Source: a virus. Taken from it: 23,376 nucleotides of DNA. Position numbers and translations under genes: made by a program. The stretch spans positions 1 through 23,376 of the IMG/VR virus record IMGVR_UViG_3300020009_000075, one strand, 5' to 3'. The notes beneath the pieces are model-generated. The model searched no databases. It was not told the origin of the DNA and saw only the letters and a program-made list of their open reading frames with translations. Below are positions 12,536 through 19,496 of the stretch, piece after piece; within the stretch, counting starts at the first letter, position 1, and every line of letters begins with the position of its first letter.

Positions 12536-12697
12536 CTCTCCTTCCTCGTAGGCTCTGCGGTTCTCGAGCACCAGCGCGATACACTGCGCGGCCTGCAAGT
12601 CATACTGACCGTCAGGACATTTGCAATAAAACTCGAACGCTTTCTTCAGCGTCTCTGTCGGAATTCTCTGTACCATCTTCCAGTTCGGACGTTCCAT
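12524..12697 (-). CDS. Hypothetical protein, 57 aa
   Basis: ATG 12697 with AGGAG 7 nt upstream. The protein begins MERPNWKMVQRIPTETLKKA and ends YEEGELPR; the middle has FYCKCPDGQYDLQAAQCIAL with three Cys. It is mainly helical and acidic at the end. It is flanked by a leader hairpin upstream and an intrinsic terminator at its stop, so it appears to be a small independently controlled unit. No family is recognised. It is easily missed because of its length. Confidence 0.72.
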   Translation of the reverse strand: MERPNWKMVQRIPTETLKKAFEFYCKCPDGQYDLQAAQCIALVLENRRAYEEGELPR

Positions 12698-12720
12698 TCT
12701 CTTCTCCTAAAAGCCCAGGG

Positions 12721-12758
12721 GCGACTGAGTGTGACTTCTGACGAGCTCGCTCAGTCGC
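12721..12758. promoter_or_regulatory. 9-bp inverted repeat in the leader of the 57-aa gene
   Basis: GCGACTGAG and CTCAGTCGC are perfect complements separated by 20 nt. The RNA hairpin would stand about 23 nt before the start codon of the 57-aa gene. It might control translation, stabilise the transcript, or be an RNase III-type processing site. Confidence 0.6.
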
Positions 12759-12771
12759 ACTCTCCGTTAGC

Positions 12772-12777
12772 ATTATA
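12772..12777 (-). promoter_or_regulatory. Candidate -10 (TATAAT) for the 57-aa gene
   Basis: A perfect TATAAT on the minus strand lies directly after the terminator of the upstream unit. No good -35 is found 16-18 nt upstream, so this is only a candidate promoter. Confidence 0.3.
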
Positions 12778-12787
12778 TGTCACCGGA

Positions 12788-12812
12788 GGAAAACCGGGGC
12801 CTCTCGACCCCG
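12788..12812 (-). terminator. Intrinsic terminator after the 156-aa gene
   Basis: On the minus strand CGGGG / CCCCG form a 5-bp stem around an 8-nt loop, followed by GTTTTCC. It begins 8 nt after the stop at 12820. Confidence 0.7.
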
Positions 12813-12819
12813 TACACCT

Positions 12820-13290
12820 TTACTCGAAGACTACTTTGATCTCTTCCTTCGAGTCCGCGGCGTTCGCGGCCGCTCGCTCGGCGTAGATCTTCGCGATCTC
12901 CGCTTTCACCTTCAGGTCGCTTCTCCAGAGCTTCACCTGATCCGGCATTGCGACTGCGGCTTTCTGCAGCTTCTCCACCGGGTACTTGCGCGGGTTCAGC
13001 CGATTCATGGCCTCGATCACGATCGCAGTCGTATCGCGCGCACCAGCCGTCATGCGCCAGTCGCCGCCGTTCTTGTAATGCGCGGCCAGTTCCACGCACG
13101 CGTCGTACTTGGCTTGCCCGAGGTCGTCGCCGCTCTCGAGATCGCCGAAGCGTTGGAGGTAACCGTGCTCCTCGGCTTCCGCGTGATTGGCAGCCGGGAA
13201 CGTCGCCAGATCGATACGCAGCTTTTTCTCGATCTTCTCGAAGTCCAGATGGAGGACGCCGTTCACGATGCTCTTTTTCAGCACTTTCAT
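12820..13290 (-). CDS. Phage-conserved hypothetical protein, 156 aa (paralogue of 9345-9920)
   Basis: Begins MKVLKKSIVNGVLHLDFEKI, with AAAGGA 9 nt before the ATG at 13290; an ATG six codons upstream (13308) with GAGG 5-6 nt before it is a real alternative. It shares with the 191-aa protein the order LHLDFEK, KLRIDLAT, HGYLQRFGD, a GDWRMT block, and a C-terminal VKAEIAKIYAERAAAN ending in an acidic strand. Both belong to a common phage family of unknown function. It is the first gene transcribed leftward from the central control region and has its own strong sigma70-type promoter, long leader and terminator, so early and high expression is likely. Confidence 0.85.
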   Translation of the reverse strand: MKVLKKSIVNGVLHLDFEKIEKKLRIDLATFPAANHAEAEEHGYLQRFGDLESGDDLGQAKYDACVELAAHYKNGGDWRMTAGARDTTAIVIEAMNRLNPRKYPVEKLQKAAVAMPDQVKLWRSDLKVKAEIAKIYAERAAANAADSKEEIKVVFE

Positions 13291-13308
13291 TTGATCGATT
13301 CCTTTCAT

Positions 13309-13506
13309 GTGATCCTCAGCCGGGATTGGCCGAGGTGTCAATACTACCATGTCTGTCCGCTCGCAGGGAGCCTTTCGGCTGTACGGCTGCACAGATCGCA
13401 ACCTTGAGGACTGGAGTCAGGCTTCTGGCCGCCCGGAGGCGAAAGGGGCTTCAACCCTTCAGGTCTTGATCGACCTCACCACCACTTGATCTCAACTACT
13501 AACCAC
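13309..13506 (-). other. Long structured leader before the 156-aa gene
   Basis: About 200 nt from the predicted transcript start to the gene, with no supported ORF. Possible RNA stems include AGGTC / GACCT, AGCC-GAAA-GGCT (a GNRA-capped hairpin) and GGG-TTGAA-gCCC. It matches no riboswitch or tRNA that I can recognise. It may regulate translation or encode a small RNA. Confidence 0.45.
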
Positions 13507-13512
13507 AGAATC

Positions 13513-13541
13513 ATTGTCCCATAAAACTCATCTTGTGTCAA
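13513..13541 (-). promoter_or_regulatory. Strong sigma70-type promoter (host-like)
   Basis: On the minus strand: TTGACA, 17 nt, GACAAT, with TGG just before the -10 (extended -10 form). It lacks the ATAG box and ACTGA extension of the other promoters. It would start at about 13506 and feed the leader and the 156-aa gene. It is probably an early promoter read by host RNA polymerase. The stretch 13542-13683 beyond it shows no gene I can support. Confidence 0.75.
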
Positions 13542-13683
13542 ATCTTTTTGATGGGGCTGAATCATGTTAAGAATCAAGTACTTAATGAGGAGTGAGTACC
13601 CACCTGCCCCCAAAAAGTTCGTGAGCGGATTCTCCCATACGGTCAGACGGCGCGCGAGAAAATCTGGGGAATTAAAAGGCCCA

Positions 13684-13698
13684 ATAATGGCCCATTAT
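13684..13698. repeat. Palindrome copy 3 (ATAATG-GCC-CATTAT)
   Basis: A perfect 6-bp inverted repeat with a 3-nt centre, 24 nt upstream of the -35 of promoter E in the divergent control region. On the minus strand it is followed by TGGGCCTTTTAATT, close to the right flank of copy 1. Confidence 0.8.
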
Positions 13699-13711
13699 CT
13701 TCCCCTTAAAG

Positions 13712-13750
13712 CATAGTCCTCTTGACAACTGAATTCGATTCGGTTACCGT
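13712..13750 (+). promoter_or_regulatory. Phage promoter copy E (late operon)
   Basis: ATAGTCCT, CTTGACAACTGA, then TACCGT 17 nt after TTGACA. It is the only plus-strand copy and faces the packaging and head genes. The predicted start is at about 13757, the A of the terS ATG. Confidence 0.78.
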
Positions 13751-13756
13751 GGCGTT

Positions 13757-14350
13757 ATGACTCAGAGCCAAGATTCCGAACAGAACCGCGGGAGCTCGAT
13801 CCTCAAGCGAGGCATGACGCCGACGCACGAGCTGATGGGCGAATGGATCCTGCAGAATCCAGGCGGGACCCTGCGCGAGATGGGCGCGCACTTCGGCTAT
13901 AGCGAAACGTGGCTGAGTCAGGTGATTAACTCCGATATGTTCAAAGCTTATATGGCCCAGCGCATGGGCGACATTCAGAGTTACGTCTCGCTCGACATCC
14001 CGCAGAAGATGGCCCACCTAGCGAACCAGAGCATCGAGCGGATGCGCGAAGTTCTCGAGAAAACCAACGATGCTGAGGTTATCAAGGATTCGTTCGACAA
14101 GGTCATGCACCGCTACGGCTACGCTCCGAATGCCAGGAACGCAATCCAGCCTGACGGCCCGAAGCCCGGCGCGGTTCAGAACAACGTCTTCTTCCTGAGC
14201 GCCGAGGATCATGCGCGTGTCAAGGAGAAGCTGATCAACTCGCACGCCCAGCCCGCGGAGCCCCAAGCTCTGCCCCCGCCAGCGCAACCGGCGCAGGCTC
14301 AACCGCAATCGGAAGAGGATGCAAGAGAGCGCACCGTTACCGACACCTAA
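13757..14350 (+). CDS. terS: Terminase small subunit
   Basis: A 197-aa protein. Residues about 35-65 (GGTLREMGAHFGYSETWLSQ, then VINSDMFKAYMAQR) form a helix-turn-helix typical of small terminases that bind packaging sites. A helical oligomerisation region follows (IPQKMAHLANQSIERMREVL). The C-terminal third is Pro/Gln/Ala-rich (PPPAQPAQAQPQ), probably the flexible part contacting the large subunit. It is the first gene of the late arm, with TerL four genes on. No SD precedes the ATG, and the predicted transcript begins at or beside it, so the message may be leaderless; internal ATGs (such as 13814) also lack good SDs. The call rests on the domain layout and position. Confidence 0.86.
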   Translation: MTQSQDSEQNRGSSILKRGMTPTHELMGEWILQNPGGTLREMGAHFGYSETWLSQVINSDMFKAYMAQRMGDIQSYVSLDIPQKMAHLANQSIERMREVLEKTNDAEVIKDSFDKVMHRYGYAPNARNAIQPDGPKPGAVQNNVFFLSAEDHARVKEKLINSHAQPAEPQALPPPAQPAQAQPQSEEDARERTVTDT

Positions 14351-14924
14351 GCGATTCAAGCCGGCGATAGATGTCAGAAGTGCCAAGTTCCTGCCCGGCA
14401 AGCCAGTGTTCATTACGCGGAAGAAGTCCCGCGGAAAGTTCGCTGTTGGAATAAGGTACGAGCGCAAGGTGCATGAGCATCTAGCGCTTTTGGCGCTTGG
14501 GGTTCCCGGCCTGAATTATGTGGAGTCGCCGTGGATAGAGTTCGAGGACGCCAGCGGGACGCGCTATTGCCAGTTGGATGGGCTCCTGCTCGATAAAACG
14601 AATCGCTCCGCGCTGATCTATGAAGTCAAGTACAAGCATATCGCGAACGCCTGGTGGCAACTTACCCAGCTCTACGAGCCGGTAGTTCGCGTGCTACTTC
14701 CCACTTATCGTCCTATCTGCTTGATGGAAATCGTGCACTGGCATGATCCGCAGGTCACGTTCCCTCAGCGATACGATTTAACCTCTTCACCTCTGAAGGT
14801 TCCCCATGCAAACAAGGTCGCAGTCTGCATCTTCAACCCCCGAACTCACCGCGGGATTCAGTCTGATGGATGTCATGAGCGCGAAAGTGTTCGTGAAGCG
14901 GCTGGTGCAGAGCGGAATGCGTAA
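14319..14924 (+). CDS. PD-(D/E)XK-like nuclease candidate, 201 aa
   Basis: Overlaps the end of terS by 32 nt, with GGAAGAGG just before the ATG. After a basic N-terminus (FITRKKSRGKFAVGIRYERK), the core carries RYCQLDGLLLD (Asp87) and LIYEVKYKHIANAWWQLTQLY (Glu102, Lys104): D, then E-x-K, then a helix with Q, the arrangement of PD-(D/E)XK nucleases. A nuclease next to terminase genes could trim or resolve DNA during packaging. The last 40 residues are read in a frame that also overlaps the next gene, and may be less conserved. The fold is inferred from motifs only. Confidence 0.78.
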   Translation: MQESAPLPTPKRFKPAIDVRSAKFLPGKPVFITRKKSRGKFAVGIRYERKVHEHLALLALGVPGLNYVESPWIEFEDASGTRYCQLDGLLLDKTNRSALIYEVKYKHIANAWWQLTQLYEPVVRVLLPTYRPICLMEIVHWHDPQVTFPQRYDLTSSPLKVPHANKVAVCIFNPRTHRGIQSDGCHERESVREAAGAERNA

Positions 14925-15045
14925 AGGGCCCTCAGAGCTACTGGTTCTCTCTGACCACGCGCTCGAGCAGTGGTACAGCGAGGAGGCCGTTCGCTATCTG
15001 TTAGAGCGAAAGGCTGCACGCGAAGTACCCATCGTAATTCCTTAA
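14806..15045 (+). CDS. Hypothetical protein, 79 aa or shorter
   Basis: The C-terminal part is gene-like (SAKVFVKRLVQSGMRKGPSE, DHALEQWYSEEAVRYLLERK), helical and charged. The start is uncertain: ATG 14806 has GAAGG 7 nt upstream but overlaps the previous gene by 119 nt. ATG 14866 or 14875 would give about 59 or 56 aa with poorer SDs. The N-terminal 20 residues are Ser/Thr-rich and could be a shadow of the preceding frame. No function is recognised. Confidence 0.62.
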   Translation: MQTRSQSASSTPELTAGFSLMDVMSAKVFVKRLVQSGMRKGPSELLVLSDHALEQWYSEEAVRYLLERKAAREVPIVIP

Positions 15046-15059
15046 GGAGCAGCAAAGCA

Positions 15060-15695
15060 ATGGAACAGAAAACCTCAGGGCAGCAAGCAGACACCGGGGC
15101 AACCCGTACTGTGCAAGTGGAAGGGAAGGTCGTCGACCAGCAGCGCACCGGCAAGCTGGGCATCCCGCACGCCACTCACGCAGACGTGCTGAATACGCGC
15201 GTCGGCAGCGAGGCGTCGCAGGAAAGCGGTCTCCAGCCGGTCGAGGCGACCCTCGGCGGAATCGCTGGCGCCACCGAAATCAGGAACAAGGACATCAAGA
15301 AGCGGCACGACGACGAGATGGTGCGCCGAGGCAGGCGTAACCGTGAAGGTGCTGAAGTCGTCGCCGGCAGCAACGAGGTGTCGCTCGGTTTTACGGGCCT
15401 GATGATGGTCGAGGTAGACGGTGAGAAAGCCGTTCCGGTCAGCGGAAGCTTCTCCGGACAGTTCAACGAGAAGATCGTGCTGCGTCGTGCAACCGAAGCG
15501 GAAGTCGAAGAGATGACCGCGGCACGAGGTCCGGCACCGACGGCTGGCGACAAGACCCTGGTGAAGGGCAGCGGCGTAGGCGGCGGAGGCAATCCGCAAC
15601 ACGCTCGCGACAGCACCGGAGTCGCTTCGAATACTGCCGAACGTCAGCAGCCCGGCCAAGGGGTCGTAGGCGGCGGCAGAACGAGCCGGAACTGA
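15060..15695 (+). CDS. Hypothetical protein, 211 aa, low-complexity ends
   Basis: ATG 15060 has AAGGAG 10 nt upstream. The N-terminus is Gln/Thr/Gly-rich (EQKTSGQQADTGATRTVQVE) and the C-terminus is Gly/Arg-rich (GGGNPQHARDSTGVASN, GVVGGGRTSRN). The middle has HDDEMVRRGRRNREGAEVV and beta sequence (NEVSLGFTGLMMVEVDGEKA). It may be an accessory virion or packaging protein, judged only by its place just before terL. Its TGA overlaps a CTG that appears to start terL. Confidence 0.74.
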   Translation: MEQKTSGQQADTGATRTVQVEGKVVDQQRTGKLGIPHATHADVLNTRVGSEASQESGLQPVEATLGGIAGATEIRNKDIKKRHDDEMVRRGRRNREGAEVVAGSNEVSLGFTGLMMVEVDGEKAVPVSGSFSGQFNEKIVLRRATEAEVEEMTAARGPAPTAGDKTLVKGSGVGGGGNPQHARDSTGVASNTAERQQPGQGVVGGGRTSRN

Positions 15696-17179
15696 ACCAG
15701 CTCGTCGCTCTCAACCCGAGGGAAGCAGCCGAGGCTGGGGCAGCATCGCTCACGACCTACGGCAAGTTGTTCTTCCCTCGTACCTTTAGGCAGGCGAGTC
15801 CTGCCTTCCACGAGGAGATTGGGGCCGCGCTTTACTCCCCGTCTCGCTTTAATGCTTGGGAGATATTCCGTGATGGAGCAAAAACCACATTGCTGCGTAC
15901 GTACAAGTCGCAGCGGATTGCTTACGGGATCTCCCGCACTATCATGTACGTGTCTGTGTCACAACAACATTCGATGTTTAGTCTTCGCTGGCTACGTCGC
16001 CAGGTTATGTACAACAAGCGCTGGACCAATACCTTCGGCCTCGAGCAGGGAACCAAGTGGACCGATGAGCATTGCGAGATCGTACATAAGAATCTTCCTG
16101 TCAACGACGACGGCAGCCCGGTTACGATTACGGCGCTTGCCATGGGGATCACAGGCCAGATTCGCGGCTTTAACCCTGATGACTATCGCCCAGATCTGAT
16201 TATTATCGATGACATCTTGAATGAAGAGAATACTGCGACACCAGACCAAAGGAAAAAGATCGAAGCATTGCTCTTCGGGGCCTTGCTCAACTCCCTGGCG
16301 CCTGCTTCGGAGGCACCTCTCGCGAAAGCGGTGTACCTTCAAACTCCGTTTGACAAGAAGGACAGCATCGAAAAGTGCATGAACGACCCTGAGTGGAATC
16401 CGAGGCGTTATGGAATTCTCGACGAGCAAGGCAGGAGCCGGTGGGAGACGCGCTATCCGACGGCGCAAGTTCTAGCTTCGAAAGAGGCGCATATCCGTCG
16501 AGGCCAGTATCGCCTCTGGATGCGTGAGAAAGAGTGCCAGATTGTCACTGGCGACGACAAAGCAATCGATGTCAGTCGCTTTAAGACCTACGATGTCTTG
16601 CCTGAGTATCTAGACGTACTCATAGCGATCGACCCTGCGTCGAGCGACAACGAGGAAGCTGATGATCACGCCATCGCAGCAATCGGGTTTAAGGGAAATG
16701 ACGTTTTCGTGCTGGCTTACGCGCTTGCTAAAGCCGTCATGCCAGACAAAGCGGCCAATGACTTTTTCAATCTGGTCCTCCTCTGTAGACCTCGCAAGCT
16801 TGTTGTCGAGGGAAACGCATACCAGCGCACGCTTAAATGGTACCTTGAACAAGAAATGACCAAGCGGCGAATTTACGTCGCTAGCGAGCTAGTTATCGCT
16901 AAGACGCGGAAAGCGAATCGGATCATGAGCACGATTCCGATGCTGGCCGCGTATGGGCACTTCTGGATCAAGCCCGGCATGCAGGAGCTGATTACTCAAG
17001 CCGACGACTATGATCCGAACGTCAAGGATCAGCCGGATGACTTGCTCGATGCCATCAGCATGGCAATTATCGACCAGAACCCGGCGCTGAAAGGTACCAT
17101 GGTCGAGGACCCTGAGACTGGCGGAGTTATCGAAGACGAGAGCCAGTATGAAGAACTAACCGTTCGAGGAGCACCGTGA
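15692..17179 (+). CDS. terL: Terminase large subunit
   Basis: Packaging ATPase and nuclease that pumps DNA into the prohead. Walker A-like DGAKTTLL is near residues 61-68 and Walker B LIIIDD near 169-174. The nuclease acidic residues are at IAIDPAS (Asp314), LVVEGN (Glu373) and QPDDLLDA (449-453). No ATG, GTG or TTG with an SD stands upstream of the conserved region. The first standard codon is TTG 15767, which has no SD and would remove QLVALNPREAAEAGAASLTT, a segment that looks like a genuine terminase N-terminus (it precedes FFPRTFRQASPAFH). I therefore place the start at CTG 15692, overlapping the previous stop as CTGA like other junctions here. That gives 495 aa. Function certain, start unsure. 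Confidence 0.93.
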   Translation: MNQLVALNPREAAEAGAASLTTYGKLFFPRTFRQASPAFHEEIGAALYSPSRFNAWEIFRDGAKTTLLRTYKSQRIAYGISRTIMYVSVSQQHSMFSLRWLRRQVMYNKRWTNTFGLEQGTKWTDEHCEIVHKNLPVNDDGSPVTITALAMGITGQIRGFNPDDYRPDLIIIDDILNEENTATPDQRKKIEALLFGALLNSLAPASEAPLAKAVYLQTPFDKKDSIEKCMNDPEWNPRRYGILDEQGRSRWETRYPTAQVLASKEAHIRRGQYRLWMREKECQIVTGDDKAIDVSRFKTYDVLPEYLDVLIAIDPASSDNEEADDHAIAAIGFKGNDVFVLAYALAKAVMPDKAANDFFNLVLLCRPRKLVVEGNAYQRTLKWYLEQEMTKRRIYVASELVIAKTRKANRIMSTIPMLAAYGHFWIKPGMQELITQADDYDPNVKDQPDDLLDAISMAIIDQNPALKGTMVEDPETGGVIEDESQYEELTVRGAP

Positions 17180-19113
17180 ACAAAGAGATCGCCGACAAGC
17201 TTAAGCACGGCACACCGCTCCACAAGAAGATCAGCGGCGCGCTGAAGGACCGCTTGCGGATGAGCAACGCTCGTTTCAGGGATCGCTATGTCACGATGGC
17301 CAAGAACGAGGAGCTATTCCAAGCTTATATTCCTGAGAAAGAGGTCGATCGGGTAAGGCGGGCGAAGCGAGAGGGTCAAGGAATCCCTGAATACCGGACG
17401 ATCGAGCTCCCGTACGCGTACAGCGTCGTCATGACCGCTCATACATACTATACGAGCGTCTTTCTCGCCCGCTCACCGATCCTCCAGCTCAGCGGTCGTC
17501 ACGGAGAAAGCGAGCAGGGTGTCGCTGCCATGGAAGCACTCATGGCTTACCAGCTTAGCGTGGGTCAGAACCTGCTGCCGCTCTTCGTCTGGTTGCTCGA
17601 TCCAGGAAAATATGGCTACGGAGTCATCGGCCACCACTGGGATGTGGAAACGACTCGTATTCGCAAGCTGATCCAGCAGAAGCCTACGTTCTTCGGCACA
17701 GAGATTCCGTTTGCCAAGTCCCGCTCAGTCGCTGTCGTGGAAGATCTCGTCTCCTACGAAGGAAATAAGATCTTCAACGTGCGGCCTCAGGACTTCTACC
17801 CAGATCCTCGAGTCGCGCTCGTCCACTTTCAGAAAGGTGAGTTTTGCGCTCGCTATACTGAGATCGCCTGGAACGAAATCTTCGCTGGTTCGCGTGAGGG
17901 TATGTTCCGCTACTTCAACTACGATTATCTGAAGAAGAACAAGGCGGAACGTGAAGGCCACGGCGACGCGGAACCTCTACGCGATACGGGAAGCTCGAAC
18001 GTCACAGAGCTCCCAGGTACCAGCTTCCAGGAGGCCGGCTTCGACGTACCTGTTGGGTTTGTTAAAGGCCATGAGCTCTACTTGAAGCTCCGCCCGAGTG
18101 AATGGGAGCTTGGCAAGGAAAACCGCGAGGAGATCTGGGCCTTCAACATTACCACTAACGATTGCATCTTCGGCGCTGAGCCGCTCGGAGAGTACCATGG
18201 GAAGTTCCCCTTTGATTTAATCACAGACGAGATCGACGGATACACTGTTTTCCCACGCAGCACGCTGGAACGATGCCGACCACTAAACGACGTGATGACC
18301 TGGCTCATCAACACTCACTTCTACAACGTGAGGGCGGCGTTGAACAACCAGTTCGTCGTCGATCCCTCGATGATTGTGATGAAGGATGCGGAGAACCCAG
18401 ATCCTGGCAAGCTTATCAGGCTGAAGCCGACCGCCTACGGCAAAGACGTGAGAACGGCGATGAGCCAGCTTCAAGTAATGGACATTACTCGCGGGCACGT
18501 AGGTGACCTTCAGCTGATGATGGATATGGTCCAGCGGATGGTGCCGGCTAACGACGCGCTCATGGGCATGCAACAGAAGGGCGGCAGGGAAACAGCTACG
18601 ATGGGTCGGATCTCGACCAATTTTGCTGTGAGTCGCTTGAAGACCCAGTGTGAATGGTGGAGCGCGTGCGGATTCACTCCGATGACGCAGAAACTCGTGC
18701 AAAGGACTCAGCAGAACTATGACACTGCGAAGAAGTTCAAGCTCGTCGGCGATCTGGTCCAGTTCGGCCAGAAATTTGCGGAGGTTAGCCCGGAAGCGAT
18801 CGCTGGGTTCTACGATTATGAGCCGGTCGATGGAACGCTCCCCGTCGATAGATTTGCCCAAGCCAACCTCTGGCAAATGCTTCTGGGTCAAATGCAAAAG
18901 GCGCCGCAGATTCTTGCCACTTACGACATCGCGAAGATTTTCGCGTTTGTCGCTGTTCTTGGCGGGATCAAGAACCTTCAGCAGTTCCGGCTTGTACCGA
19001 ACGAACAGATTCAGCAGCAAGCGCAGGCTGGTAATGTTGTTCCCCTTAAAGACGTGACAGGAAAGAACATGATGGAGCCGAGACAAACTCCGCAGGCTGG
19101 GCCGACCGGATGA
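17176..19113 (+). CDS. Portal (head-tail connector) protein
   Basis: A 645-aa protein starting at GTG 17176, in a GTGA overlap with terL. Its size, its place between TerL and capsid genes, and features such as ELPYAYSVVMTAHTYYTSVF, FNVRPQDFYPDP, RCRPLNDVMTWLINTHFYNV and GRETATMGRIST fit portal proteins of podovirus- and DUF5309-capsid-type phages. These form a dodecameric ring at the head vertex, the channel for DNA. The C-terminal tail is Gln/Pro-rich (IQQQAQAGNVVP, EPRQTPQAGPTG). No catalytic motif is expected. It ends in an ATGA overlap with the next gene. Confidence 0.9.
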   Translation: MNKEIADKLKHGTPLHKKISGALKDRLRMSNARFRDRYVTMAKNEELFQAYIPEKEVDRVRRAKREGQGIPEYRTIELPYAYSVVMTAHTYYTSVFLARSPILQLSGRHGESEQGVAAMEALMAYQLSVGQNLLPLFVWLLDPGKYGYGVIGHHWDVETTRIRKLIQQKPTFFGTEIPFAKSRSVAVVEDLVSYEGNKIFNVRPQDFYPDPRVALVHFQKGEFCARYTEIAWNEIFAGSREGMFRYFNYDYLKKNKAEREGHGDAEPLRDTGSSNVTELPGTSFQEAGFDVPVGFVKGHELYLKLRPSEWELGKENREEIWAFNITTNDCIFGAEPLGEYHGKFPFDLITDEIDGYTVFPRSTLERCRPLNDVMTWLINTHFYNVRAALNNQFVVDPSMIVMKDAENPDPGKLIRLKPTAYGKDVRTAMSQLQVMDITRGHVGDLQLMMDMVQRMVPANDALMGMQQKGGRETATMGRISTNFAVSRLKTQCEWWSACGFTPMTQKLVQRTQQNYDTAKKFKLVGDLVQFGQKFAEVSPEAIAGFYDYEPVDGTLPVDRFAQANLWQMLLGQMQKAPQILATYDIAKIFAFVAVLGGIKNLQQFRLVPNEQIQQQAQAGNVVPLKDVTGKNMMEPRQTPQAGPTG

Positions 19114-19496
19114 AAGACGAACGGAAGGAAGAACTTGAGGGTGAACTTCAGCGTGCGGCTAACGATGAGCATGTGTGGAAGACCTTCATGGAGCATTCAG
19201 GATGGGCGAAGCTTTCCGCCTTCCTCAAAGAGCAGATGGACTTGCGTAAGCAGGCCGTCGTGCTTACACCGATTAACAGCGTTGGTCAGGCGTTCTCCCA
19301 GGAATTCTACAAGGGGGAATGTCAAGGAATCAGTACTGCGCTGGAAACACCTCGGGCGCAACTCGAGATGGCGCAGATGGAACGTAGAATTGCAACTAAA
19401 TCACTGGAGATAGAAGATGAACCTGAAGATGAAGTGGCCTCTGAATTCGCCGGAAGACTCGACGGGAACCCCTTCGGGGGGAGCGCCAGCGAGTGA
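19110..19496 (+). CDS. Hypothetical protein after portal, 128 aa
   Basis: ATG overlaps the portal stop as ATGA. The protein is mainly helical and charged (KEELEGELQRAANDEHVWKT, HSGWAKLSAFLKEQMDLRKQ, LEMAQMERRIATKSLEIEDE). Coiled-coil or helical-bundle behaviour is likely. The C-terminus overlaps the next gene by 80 nt in another frame. Small helical genes here are often head-assembly accessories, but no family is recognised. Confidence 0.76.
   Translation: MKDERKEELEGELQRAANDEHVWKTFMEHSGWAKLSAFLKEQMDLRKQAVVLTPINSVGQAFSQEFYKGECQGISTALETPRAQLEMAQMERRIATKSLEIEDEPEDEVASEFAGRLDGNPFGGSASE

Noticed and set aside
13324-13345. TTGACA at about 13337 as a sixth copy of the phage promoter
   Set aside because: It lacks the ATAG box and the ACTGA extension, and no acceptable -10 follows at 17 nt before the SD.
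13309-13500. Possible tRNA in the leader
   Set aside because: No cloverleaf with proper acceptor, anticodon and T-arm could be formed by eye; the GGTTGCGATC segment is not a normal T-loop.
13585-13716. 43-codon plus-strand ORF ending in promoter E
   Set aside because: No SD, it crosses palindrome copy 3, and it has no support besides being open.
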